Shown one piece after another: positions 25,259 through 33,793 of a stretch of DNA of 64,000 bases. Under the pieces are notes generated by a model. That model saw nothing but the letters and a program-made list of their open reading frames with translations. It was not told the DNA's origin and made no database searches. The position numbers and the translations under genes were made by a program. This DNA is from Myxococcales bacterium (GTDB taxonomy: Bacteria > Myxococcota_A > Bradymonadia > UBA7976 > UBA1532). Each line of letters begins with the position of its first letter. Position 1 is the first letter of the stretch. The stretch spans positions 1 to 64,000 of the forward strand of contig JACKDN010000037.1 of the NCBI GenBank assembly GCA_020633465.1. Reading direction: 5' to 3'.

Positions 25259-26753
25259 CCTGGGCGCCCTGGCGCTGGCCGCCGCGCTCGCGCTGAGCGG
25301 CTGCGGCAGCTTCGACGTCGAAGACGGCGCCGGCATCGGCGACCCCGACGGCGGGCCCTTCGATCGCGGACCCTACGACGGCGGCGGGCCCGGCGACGGC
25401 GGGCCCGGCGACTGCGAGGGGGGCGTGGTGATCGACCGCGTCTGCCACCGGCCGCCGCCGCCCGAGCGCGAACTGCGCTGCGTCCGCGCCGCGCTCGAGG
25501 TGCCCGACTGCGTCGACCGTGACGGCGACTGCTTCGTGGTCGGCTGCCCGCCCGAGGTGCCGCCCGAGCTCGCGACGCTGTGGGCCGACTGCGACGACGC
25601 CAGCCCGGATCGCGCCCCCGGCGCCGCCGAGCTGTGCAACGGCGTCGACGACGACTGCGACGGCGACACGGACGAAGACTACGCGCTGGGCGTCGCCTGC
25701 GACGACTGCGGCGGGGGCAAGACCGAGTGCGCGGTGGGCGATCCCACGATGACGGCGTGCAGCACGCTGGCGGGGCAGTCGGCCGGCGCGCCGCCCGACG
25801 CGGTCGAGGTGTGCGACGGCGCGGACGACGACTGCGACGGCCTGACCGACGAGGCCTGCGCGCTGGCCCGGCCCGGCGTGGACGGCGGCGTCGCGTGCGG
25901 CGACGGGCTGCTGGCGGTCGAGGCCGAGGGCGCGCTGACGCACCTGGCCTGGGACGAAGACGGGGCGCTGATCGAGACGCCGCTGCACCCGGGGCCGGTG
26001 GCCTTCCCGGCTTGCGGCCCGGGCGGCGCGGCCTGGCTGGCCGTCGACGCCGCGGCCCCCTGTGAGACGCCGGTCGACGGCGCAACGCGCTGCGTAGGCG
26101 CGCGGCTGTGGACCTGGACGCCCGCGTCCGGGGCGGCGGCGCGCACCGCGCTGGCCGAGCTGGGGCCGCCGGCGGTGAGCGACGCCGAGGTGTTCTGGCA
26201 CGCGGTCGTCGGCGATCGCACCGTGCTGCACCGCGCGCCGCTGGGCGAGGGCCCGGTCGAGCCCTTCGCCGCCGAGCTGACGCTGAGCGATCCGACGCCG
26301 CCGGCCGCCGGCGCGCTGGCCGCGCGGCGGTGGGACAACGGCCGGGCGTCGGTGGTGCTGGTCGACGTCGACACCGGCGCCGAGCGCCTGCTGAACAACG
26401 GCGCGGGCAGCGCCGGCCCGCCCACGCTGAGCGACGCGTGGGTGGTGTGGCCGCTGGGCGACGGCGCGCCGTCGCTGTGGGCGGTGTTCCGCGAGACGTG
26501 GCGCGAGGGCTTCCAGCTCAGCCGAGCCGACGGCGCGCAGCGACGGCCCGCGCTGAGCGGCGACCGCGTGGTCTGGTTCGACGCCGGGGGCGCGCCGCCG
26601 TCGCTGCGCGTGATGGATCTCGAGACCGGGCTCGTGACCGACGCCGGGGCCGCGCCGCGGGACGCGGACGCGTGGTCGCTGCGCGGGGCGCAGCTGATCT
26701 GGATGGACGCCGAGGATCGCTTGCGGATCGGCACCTTGGACGCGACGCCGTGA
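25239..26753 (+). CDS. MopE-like lipoprotein, first tandem paralogue
   Basis: 504 residues; the start overlaps the previous gene by 20 bp. The lipobox is LSGC. After a Gly/Asp-rich linker come Cys/Asp motifs of the MopE type, ELCNGVDDDCDGDTDE and EVCDGADDDCDGLTDE, named after a copper-binding surface protein of Methylococcus but widespread in Myxococcota. The C-terminal 300 residues carry propeller-like strands (VSDAEVFWHAVVGDRTVLHR, LSDAWVVWPLGDGAPSLWAV). The stop overlaps the GTG start of a paralogue. The metal ligand is not proven; Asp-rich loops could equally hold calcium. Confidence 0.78.
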   Translation: MRRTATDLGALALAAALALSGCGSFDVEDGAGIGDPDGGPFDRGPYDGGGPGDGGPGDCEGGVVIDRVCHRPPPPERELRCVRAALEVPDCVDRDGDCFVVGCPPEVPPELATLWADCDDASPDRAPGAAELCNGVDDDCDGDTDEDYALGVACDDCGGGKTECAVGDPTMTACSTLAGQSAGAPPDAVEVCDGADDDCDGLTDEACALARPGVDGGVACGDGLLAVEAEGALTHLAWDEDGALIETPLHPGPVAFPACGPGGAAWLAVDAAAPCETPVDGATRCVGARLWTWTPASGAAARTALAELGPPAVSDAEVFWHAVVGDRTVLHRAPLGEGPVEPFAAELTLSDPTPPAAGALAARRWDNGRASVVLVDVDTGAERLLNNGAGSAGPPTLSDAWVVWPLGDGAPSLWAVFRETWREGFQLSRADGAQRRPALSGDRVVWFDAGGAPPSLRVMDLETGLVTDAGAAPRDADAWSLRGAQLIWMDAEDRLRIGTLDATP

Positions 26754-28228
26754 GGGTGGCGCTGCCCCTGATGGCGGCGCTGATGGTCGCCATCGCCTTC
26801 GCCAGCTGCGACGACGGCGGCGCGGGCGGCGGCAGCTTCAGCGACGTCGGGCCCGGCGTCGGCGGCGATCCCGACGCCGGCTGTCCGGGCCCGCTGACCG
26901 ACGCCGGCCGGTGCGTGCCGCTCGACCTCGACAGCCCCGGCTCGCGCTGCGCGGCCTTGTCGGCGCTGGGCTGCGTCGATCAAGACGGCGACTGCTGGGC
27001 CGGCGCCTGCCCGGCCGGGGCGCGGGCCGATCTGGTCAGCCTGTTGAGCGACTGCGACGACGGACGACCCGAGGTGCGCCCCGGCGGACACGAGGCGTGC
27101 AACGATCTCGACGACGACTGCGACGGCCTGGTCGACGAGGCGTTCCCGCTGCTGGGCGCCGCCTGCGAGGCGTGCGGCGTGCCGGGCAAGGAGGAGTGCG
27201 CGCTGGACGATCCCGAGGTGACGGCGTGCAGCACGGCGTTCGGGCAGTCGGCCGCGCCCCCCGCGGGCACGCGCGGCGAGACCTGCGACGGGCTGGACGA
27301 CGACTGCGACGGCGTCATCGACGAGCGATGCCGCGTCCCGCTCGAGGAGGGGCCACCGCGCAGCGCGCCGCGGGTGTGCGGTGACCGCCTGCTGCTGATC
27401 GAGGACGACGCGCTGATCGAGATCGCGCCGGACGACGGCTGGGCGGACGCTCTGGTGCACGACGGGCCGGTCGCCTTCCCGGCCTGCAGCGCGGCGGGGG
27501 CGGCCTGGCTGACGCTGGACGGCGGCGCGGCCTGCGAGACGCCCCCGGACGGGCCCCTGCGCTGCGTCGGCGCGCGCCTGTGGGTGCAGCCTGCGGGCGG
27601 CGAGCCGACCGCGCGGACCGGGCTCGCCGAGATCGGGCCGCCGCGGGTGGGCGACGAGGCCGTCTACTGGCACGCGATCGTGGGCGACCGGCCGACGCTG
27701 CACCGGGGCGCCCTGACCGGCGGGGTCGAGCCGCTGCACGTCGGCGAGGCGCTGAGCGATCCGACGCCGCCGGTGGACGGGAAGGTGGCCGTGCGGGCCT
27801 GGGCCAACGGGCAGGCCGACGTGCGGCTGCGCGCGCTGGACGCCGACGAGGATCTGCTGCCGCGCCAGGCCGGGGCGGCGCCCGGGCCGCCCGCGCTGAG
27901 CGCCGGCTGGATCGTCTGGCCGGTGGGCGCGACGGTGCCGTCGCTGTGGGCCGTGCCCCGAGAGGCGGCGCGCGAGGGCTTCCAGCTGACCGACGCGAGC
28001 GGCGCGCAGCGCGCCCCGCTGCTGGACGGCGATCTCGTCGTGTGGTTGGACGAGAGCACGCGCCCCCCGACGCTGCGCAGCTTCGACCTGCAGACCGGCC
28101 GCGCGCAGGCGGTGGTGCAGGCGCCCATCCGCCCGGGCGACTACGACCTGGCCGGCGGCGTGGTGGTGTGGGTGGCCGACGAGGGCGACGGGCCCGCGCT
28201 GTACCACCACCGCCTCGACCGCCCGTGA
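26750..28228 (+). CDS. MopE-like lipoprotein, second tandem paralogue
   Basis: 492 residues from the GTG at 26750 (GTGA overlap); the frame stays open far upstream but only from here is there a lipoprotein signal (lipobox FASC). It aligns along its length with the previous gene: EACNDLDDDCDGLVDE and ETCDGLDDDCDGVIDE, then VGDEAVYWHAIVGDRPTLHR and LSAGWIVWPVGATVPSLWAV. This is a tandem duplication with substantial divergence. It ends the kinase-led operon; the next gene starts 209 bp later. The conserved propeller part suggests that both bind the same kind of partner. Confidence 0.78.
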   Translation: MRVALPLMAALMVAIAFASCDDGGAGGGSFSDVGPGVGGDPDAGCPGPLTDAGRCVPLDLDSPGSRCAALSALGCVDQDGDCWAGACPAGARADLVSLLSDCDDGRPEVRPGGHEACNDLDDDCDGLVDEAFPLLGAACEACGVPGKEECALDDPEVTACSTAFGQSAAPPAGTRGETCDGLDDDCDGVIDERCRVPLEEGPPRSAPRVCGDRLLLIEDDALIEIAPDDGWADALVHDGPVAFPACSAAGAAWLTLDGGAACETPPDGPLRCVGARLWVQPAGGEPTARTGLAEIGPPRVGDEAVYWHAIVGDRPTLHRGALTGGVEPLHVGEALSDPTPPVDGKVAVRAWANGQADVRLRALDADEDLLPRQAGAAPGPPALSAGWIVWPVGATVPSLWAVPREAAREGFQLTDASGAQRAPLLDGDLVVWLDESTRPPTLRSFDLQTGRAQAVVQAPIRPGDYDLAGGVVVWVADEGDGPALYHHRLDRP

Positions 28229-28437
28229 GGCGTCGACGCGGCGGCGGTTGACTTCCGGCGATCCCCCGTCTTACGTTCCCCCCGATCCGCCGGAGGTGCC
28301 TTTGACGCTCACCCTGCATGCCGCCCGCGCTGCGTCCCTCGACGCCGGGCCGAGCGTGCGCCCTCCGAACCCCAACCCGTGCCTCTCCGCACGCGCCGTC
28401 CGGCGCCCCGGCGGTTGAGACTCCACGAAAGACGCCC

Positions 28438-29391
28438 ATGAGCGACAACGACGCGACGGGCCTCGCCCAGGGGGCGTGGCTGCCCGAGATCCACCAGGCG
28501 CTGCAGACGCTGATCGAACAGCACGGCATCAACAGCCCCGACTACGACCCCGAGAACCCGCCGGTGGCCGCCATCGACTGCGGTGAGACGCTGATCTGCA
28601 ATCACCTGGGCGAGGCGATGATGCGCTACCTGGTGACGCGGCGGAAGCTGAACACCGAGCGCGGGTTCTGGCACGTCATCACCGACCGCGGGGCGCGCGA
28701 CGCGCTGAGCGCCGCCTACAAGGCCGTGGCCGGCCGCGCCGACAGCGAGGTGCGCGACACCGCCGCCTACCGGCGTTACCGGGCGGGCATGCTGAACGTG
28801 TACGAGAACCTGCGCGAGACCGAGGGCGCCGAGGCCGCCGCGCTGTTCGCCGCGCGCATGCTGAAGGGCCTGCACGAGCGCACCGTGGCCGAGCTGGTCG
28901 AGGAGGTGCTCGACTACGAGCTCGGGCGCCCGCTGGGGCAGGAGGACATCGCCGCCGGCCCGCCCTTCGGCGGCCTGGTCGTGCCCAGCGGCGTGCGCGT
29001 GTACCACGAGATGCTCGAGCTGCTGCAGACGCTCGAGGTGCACGGCTTCCAGACGTGGATCCTGTCGAGCGCCAACGTCTACATCCTGCGCGCGCTCGCC
29101 CGCCGCATCGGCTTCCCCGAGGAGCGCGTCCTGGGCCTCGAGCTGCAGGTGCAGAGCGGCTGCTACACCGAGCGCCCGGTCGACGACGTGCCCGTCGGCG
29201 AGGGCAAGCTCGAGCTGTTCCTCGACACCGTCGGCCGCAGCCCGCTGTTGGCCATCGGCGACTCGATGAACGACTTCGAGCTGCTCGAGAACTGCGAAGG
29301 GCTGTCGATCGTGATCGACCGCGGCGACGAGGAGCTGATCGAGCGGGCCGAGGAGATGGACTGGCCCGTCCAGCCGCCCCTGTCGGTCTGA
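28438..29391 (+). CDS. HAD-superfamily hydrolase with altered motif I
   Basis: 317 residues from the ATG at 28438; the open frame begins at 28318 but the first 40 codons look like noise. HAD motif II is WILSSANVYI, motif IV is GDSMNDFELL (Asp275, Asp279), and a conserved Lys is in VGEGKLELF. Motif I reads AIDCGETLICNH, so the nucleophile Asp47 is present but the usual second Asp, the general acid, is Gly49. The layout is closest to the phosphoserine phosphatase-like group with a large helical cap. The altered motif makes ordinary phosphatase activity uncertain. No operon partner is seen. Confidence 0.8.
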   Translation: MSDNDATGLAQGAWLPEIHQALQTLIEQHGINSPDYDPENPPVAAIDCGETLICNHLGEAMMRYLVTRRKLNTERGFWHVITDRGARDALSAAYKAVAGRADSEVRDTAAYRRYRAGMLNVYENLRETEGAEAAALFAARMLKGLHERTVAELVEEVLDYELGRPLGQEDIAAGPPFGGLVVPSGVRVYHEMLELLQTLEVHGFQTWILSSANVYILRALARRIGFPEERVLGLELQVQSGCYTERPVDDVPVGEGKLELFLDTVGRSPLLAIGDSMNDFELLENCEGLSIVIDRGDEELIERAEEMDWPVQPPLSV

Positions 29392-29433
29392 TCGAGCCCG
29401 AACGGGGCAAGGGCTGGGGCCCCCGATCCAGGC

Positions 29434-29625
29434 CCCCTTGACCTTGACCTTGACCTTGACCTTCCCCCTCGGGCAGCGCGTCCGGGCCCTGCCCGCCGGG
29501 GTCGTGCCACACAAACAAACTTGTGGGCACACTTTTCTAATTTATTTGATGGGGAGCCGAGCCACGACGCCGCCGACCGCAGCCGTCGCCAGGGCACGGT
29601 CAAGGTCAAGGTCAAGGTCAAGGGG
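29434..29625. repeat. Inverted hexamer arrays between convergent genes
   Basis: About 4.5 copies of CCTTGA on the plus strand (29434-29464) face about 4.5 copies of its complement, TCAAGG (29598-29625). The arms can pair over about 28 bp and enclose roughly 135 bp. The region lies between the 3' ends of two convergent genes (29391 and 29634) and contains an ordinary terminator at its centre. It may be a large bidirectional terminator or a recombination-prone repeat. Confidence 0.8.
29504..29547 (+). terminator. Rho-independent terminator
   Basis: GTGCCACACAA at 29504-29514 and TTGTGGGCAC at 29521-29530 form a stem with one bulged base around a 6-base loop. ACTTTTCTAATTTATTT follows. It is one of the few A/T-rich stretches in the window and lies 110 bp after the HAD gene stop. 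Confidence 0.75.
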
Positions 29626-29633
29626 CCGTTGGC

Positions 29634-31216
29634 CTACCCCTTCTTCCGCCCCGTCACGATGGCGTAGATGATGCCGCCGGCCGTGTAGTAGGTCAGCGCC
29701 ATCAGCGCCAGCACGAAGGCGATGGGGAAGGCGGCGCCGATGCCGGCGAAGATGCCGCCCAGGGTGTGGCCGAAGCCGGCGTCGCTGGCGCCAGCGAAGC
29801 TGGTCGGCAGCGGCAGCTGAAGGGCCGCGAAGCCGCGGAAGCTGGCCGGGATCTCGGTCAGCAGGCCGACGTAGTTCTCGCCCATCATGCCCGCGGCGTT
29901 GCCCGACACGAGGCGCCCGATCACCAGCATCGGCCACACCGTCACCGCCATCGCCACGCCGATCATCACCCAGGTCAGCAGCACGTAGCCCACCAGCGAG
30001 AACCCGTGGGTGCGGTACAGGCTGGCCATGCGCTTCAGCGTGTCCACCGGCGTCGTCTTCTCGTTGTAGATGACGGGCACGTACAGCGGCAGGCTGTAGA
30101 TCATCGCCAGGATCACCGCGCCCGAGGCCAGGCCCAGCGCCAACGACACCGGCGACAGCACGCCCCACACGATGGGGCCCGCGAAGGGGATCTTGCCCAG
30201 GTAGGCCACCAGCACCTGCGCCAGCCAGCCGCCGGCGGCGACCACCGCGAAGGCCAGCGGCGTGCCCACCACGCTCTGCACCCAGGTCTTGGCCCAGGTG
30301 ACGCCCGCGTTGATCGACGACGGCCGCTGCTCGACGATCGTCTGGTGGGTGACGTAGCCCATCACCGCGGCGGCGATCGCGGCGACGCCCACCAGCGCGG
30401 CCCACGCCACCACCGAGAAGACGGTGGCCAACATCCCGAACACCTTGGCGCCCAGCCAGCCGCCGACCCACTGCAGCAGCGCGAACACCACCAGCGCCGC
30501 CCAGAAGCCCGCCGTCGTGAACAGCACGCGCCGCACGTCGAACACGCCGACGAACGCCCGCGGCAGGTCGCGCCAGGTCCACCGCCCCGTGCGGTCGGGC
30601 GCGAAGCCGGGGAAGGCCAGCCCTTCGGGCACGTCGGTCTCGCCCTCCATCTCTTCGTCGGCCGCGTCGTCGAGCGCCCCGCCCACGCGCGCGGCGGCGC
30701 TGGCGGCGGCCGCCGACACCTTGCGGCCCACGCGCCCGAAGACGTCGTCGCCCTCGGGCGGATCGTGCTTGGTGACCGCCTCGATCTCGTCGTCCTCGAC
30801 GTCGGGCGCCGGCGTGGGCGGCGGCTTCGACAGGCTGGGCGCGGGCGGCTGCGGGGACGGCGGCGGCTTCGACGACGCGGGCGCCGGCCAGCCGCCCGAC
30901 GGCTTCTGCGCCTCCATCGACTGCCGCGTCGACTCGAGCTCGGCCTCGGGGTCGCCGGCGGGCTTCGGCCACCCGCCCGGAGCCGGGCCCCGCGGCGGCG
31001 GCGCGCGGGCGCGCGCGGCGCCGGCGCGGGCGGCGGCTCGGGCTCGGGCGGGGCCGACGGCGGCCCGCTCGACAGCGACTGCCCGCCCTTCACCCCGTGC
31101 TGATCGAGCGTGATGTGCGCCCCGCACGAGGTACACGCGACGGTGATGCCGTCGTCGGGGATCTGGTCGGCGGGGAAGGCGTGCGGCGCGCCGCACTCGG
31201 GGCAATCGAATTCCAT
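29634..31216 (-). CDS. Zinc-ribbon (MJ0042-like) polytopic membrane protein, with a frameshift
   Basis: The N-terminus, from the ATG at 31216, is MEFDCPECGAPHAF with CTSCGAH, a zinc ribbon of the MJ0042 type common in Myxococcota. It then enters a Pro-rich linker. In that linker, at about 30990-31015, the coding frame moves by one base; the rest (GWPKPAGDPEAELES to the end) is in the second frame and includes a linker up to about 30600 and roughly six membrane segments ending GGIIYAIVTGRKKG. The shift lies in a run of GC-only codons. I read it as one protein of about 525 residues. A gene finder may start it later. The function is unknown; such proteins are often of the Yip1 type. Confidence 0.65.
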
Positions 31217-31292
31217 GCGGACCGACCTCTCGAGGGCTCTGACGGCCGCCGGCGCAGCCGGGCCGCCAATGTCTCACCGCCCCCGGGGACTG

Positions 31293-32717
31293 TCAACGCG
31301 CGGGGTCGCGCCGCTCGACCTCGACGCACGGCCCGCAGGTGCCCTCGACGCAGGCCAGGCCGCCGCCGCATCCCGCGCCGCACGCCTCCCCCTCCGCCGC
31401 GCCGACCTCGCCCACCTCGACGCACCCGGCGCGCGCCGTGACCCGCACCCAGAAGTGCGTCTCGTCGCTCTCCTCGAGCGGCGCGCCGGCGCCCCCGGCG
31501 TGCACCACACGCACCCCGGCCAGCACGTCGGTCTGCCAGATGGGCAGGTGGCTGGTCAGCAGGTAGGGCACGTCGCTGCGCTGCAGCAGCGCCACCAGCC
31601 GCGTCGCCTCGAGGCGGCTGCGGAACCCGGCGCCCCGGGCCCCCGCCGGATCGAAGGGCGGCGTGTGCGTCACCACCACCCGCGTCGGCGGCGGCGCGTC
31701 GGCCGACCACCAGAGCGTCTGGTCGCCCACCCACCGGCGCAGCGACGTGTGCGCGTCCGCCGACAGCCCGCCGCCCGCCGAGTCGAGCACCGCCACCCGC
31801 ACCGGTCCGGCGTCGAAGGCGAAGGTGCTGGCGCCCAGCAGCCGAACGTAGTCGTCCACCGCGCCGCCCTGCAGGTCGCGCTCGCCCAGCGTGGCGAACC
31901 AGGGGATCGTCAGCGCGTCGTCGATCTGCTCGACCGTCGCTTTGAGCTGCGCCGCGCTGCCGTCGGCGGTCAGATCGCCGCTGACCACCGCGAAGCGCGC
32001 GTCGCTCGCCGCCACGGCCTCGAGGATCTTCGCGCGCGTCCCCGCGCGACCGGCCGCGTTGCCCCACACGGCGAACACGACGTCCGCGCCCTCGAGCGGC
32101 ACCCGCAGTCGATGGCGCAGCACGATGGGCGCCTGGCCGATGCCCCCCAAGCGCTCGGCGCCCAGCCGCGCGCAGGCCCCGGGGGGCGCCGGCAGGTCGA
32201 GATCGGCGATGGCCGTGTCGACCACGCGCGCCGACCGCGCGCCCCGATCCAGCACGGCCGTCCAGGTGCGCGTGCGCCCGTCCGTGCGCGGCGCGAAGGC
32301 CGACTCGGGGCCCAGCGGCGTCCAGTCCGGATCGTGCGCGTCGCCCGTGAACAGCACCGCCCCGCCCGCCGCGCGCCGCGCCGCCGACACCACCGGCGAC
32401 AGCCCGGCGAGGAAGCTGCGCGCCGTCGTCTGCAGCCCCTCGGCCGGCAGGTGGGTCACGACCAGCTCGACCGCCCGCGGCGCGCACCCGCCGTCCTCGA
32501 TCTCGACCCGCAGATCGAGCGACTGCGCGCGCACGAACACGCGGAAGCGGCCCTCGGCGACGCGCTCGCTGCCCACCGTCGTGCCGCCCTGCACCCGCAC
32601 CACCAGGGTGTCGACCAGCGTGCGCTCGCGCGCGGCCCCGTTGCGCGCGGCGCGCTCGGCGGTGTCGTCGGTGCAGGCCAGCGCCGCGACCGCCCACAGG
32701 CAGACGAGGCGCCTCAC
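31293..32717 (-). CDS. Metallophosphoesterase-like lipoprotein
   Basis: 474 residues from a GTG at 32717 that overlaps the stop of the upstream gene (GTGA). A short lipoprotein signal ends ALAC. Residues about 210-400 look like a calcineurin-like phosphoesterase: FAVVSGDLTADG (usual GDxxD), FATLGERDLQGG in the place of GNHD, VVVTHTPPFD and YLLTSHLP for the last His ligands. The GNHD motif is degenerate (GERD), so activity may be altered. The C-terminus is Cys-rich (CGAGCGGGLACVEGTCGPC). It is the last gene of the recD2-led operon, whose link to an outer-surface enzyme is unexplained. Confidence 0.7.
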   Translation of the reverse strand: MRRLVCLWAVAALACTDDTAERAARNGAARERTLVDTLVVRVQGGTTVGSERVAEGRFRVFVRAQSLDLRVEIEDGGCAPRAVELVVTHLPAEGLQTTARSFLAGLSPVVSAARRAAGGAVLFTGDAHDPDWTPLGPESAFAPRTDGRTRTWTAVLDRGARSARVVDTAIADLDLPAPPGACARLGAERLGGIGQAPIVLRHRLRVPLEGADVVFAVWGNAAGRAGTRAKILEAVAASDARFAVVSGDLTADGSAAQLKATVEQIDDALTIPWFATLGERDLQGGAVDDYVRLLGASTFAFDAGPVRVAVLDSAGGGLSADAHTSLRRWVGDQTLWWSADAPPPTRVVVTHTPPFDPAGARGAGFRSRLEATRLVALLQRSDVPYLLTSHLPIWQTDVLAGVRVVHAGGAGAPLEESDETHFWVRVTARAGCVEVGEVGAAEGEACGAGCGGGLACVEGTCGPCVEVERRDPAR

Positions 32718-33793
32718 AGCCCGTACCCCAAGCCCAACCACACGCCCCAGCCCTGCCCCGCGGTCAGCGTGAACTCGATGTTCAGGTCGCCCAGGTACTG
32801 ATGCGTCAGACCCGCCTGCACCAACCCGAGATCGTCCCCGAAGGCGGGGATGTCGCGCGTGGGATCCTGCACGAACAGCACCTCGAGCCGCGTGCGCGGG
32901 CCGCTGTTGAGCGAGACGCCCGTCTCGAGCAGCAGGTAGCGGTCGACGAAGGCCGCGTCGTCGAGGATGCCCGGCGTGCTGTCGACCGAGTCGTCGAAGC
33001 TGTACCAGTCGCCGCCGACGCCGACGCGGCTGACCAGGTACAGGTAGCGCAGGCTGGGCAGCGCCTGGCCCAGGTCGGTCTTCACCGCGGCGTAGCCCAT
33101 CACGCCGCGGGTGGCCGCGCCGTAGGCCGCCAGCTCGCGCCGCTGCAGGCGCGCGCCGACCGCGAACTGGTTCTGCGGATCGTCGCCGCGGAACAGCCGG
33201 GTGCCCAGATCCATCTCGTAGCGGCGCAGGCCGTCGGCCAGGTCGACCAGGGGGCGCGCGTAGATCCAGCCGCCGTCGAGCGCCAGACGCATCACCAGGT
33301 GGTGGCGGAAGGGCGTCAGCGGATCGAAGGTGTAGCGGTAGCCCAGCGAGAAGTCGCCGCCGCGCTGGCGCGTGGTGTCCTGCTCGAAGCTCTCGTAGCC
33401 CTTGAAGGCGCCGATGACGTCGGCCGCCCACGAGCCGACGAACAGCACGATGCCGGCGTGGCGCAGCACCTGCCGGGGCGCACCCCAGGCGCCCGACTCG
33501 TTGGTCGCCGCGCCGATGAGCACGTCGCCCACCAGCAGCGCGATGCCGGCCAGCTCGGCCACCAGCAGCTTCACGCCGCCGGCGCGATCGCCGACGTAGA
33601 AGTGCCCCAGGCCGTGTACCAGGAAGCCGGGGGCGAGGCCGATGACGCCGCCCAGGAGCGAGCCGGCCGGCTGATCGGCCGGGCGCGGCGTGTAGCCCTG
33701 CTCGATGGCGTCCTCGATGGTGTCGGCCTCGTCGATGGCGTGCGCGGCGCCGGGGCCCAGCGCGAGGGCCAGCACGAGCAGGAGGGTTCTCAT
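32714..33793 (-). CDS. Predicted outer-membrane protein
   Basis: 359 residues from an ATG at 33793 that overlaps the recD2 stop (ATGA). A signal peptide ends AAHA. Residues about 45-120 are hydrophobic with Gly-rich segments (LLGGVIGLAPGFLVHGLGHF and VKLLVAELAGIALLVGDVLI), and the remainder alternates short amphipathic strands ending in aromatic residues (FSLGYRYTF, GVWLGLGYGL), like a beta-barrel. I know no named family. The next gene, a metallophosphoesterase-like lipoprotein, is coupled by a 4-bp overlap. Confidence 0.7.
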   Translation of the reverse strand: MRTLLLVLALALGPGAAHAIDEADTIEDAIEQGYTPRPADQPAGSLLGGVIGLAPGFLVHGLGHFYVGDRAGGVKLLVAELAGIALLVGDVLIGAATNESGAWGAPRQVLRHAGIVLFVGSWAADVIGAFKGYESFEQDTTRQRGGDFSLGYRYTFDPLTPFRHHLVMRLALDGGWIYARPLVDLADGLRRYEMDLGTRLFRGDDPQNQFAVGARLQRRELAAYGAATRGVMGYAAVKTDLGQALPSLRYLYLVSRVGVGGDWYSFDDSVDSTPGILDDAAFVDRYLLLETGVSLNSGPRTRLEVLFVQDPTRDIPAFGDDLGLVQAGLTHQYLGDLNIEFTLTAGQGWGVWLGLGYGL

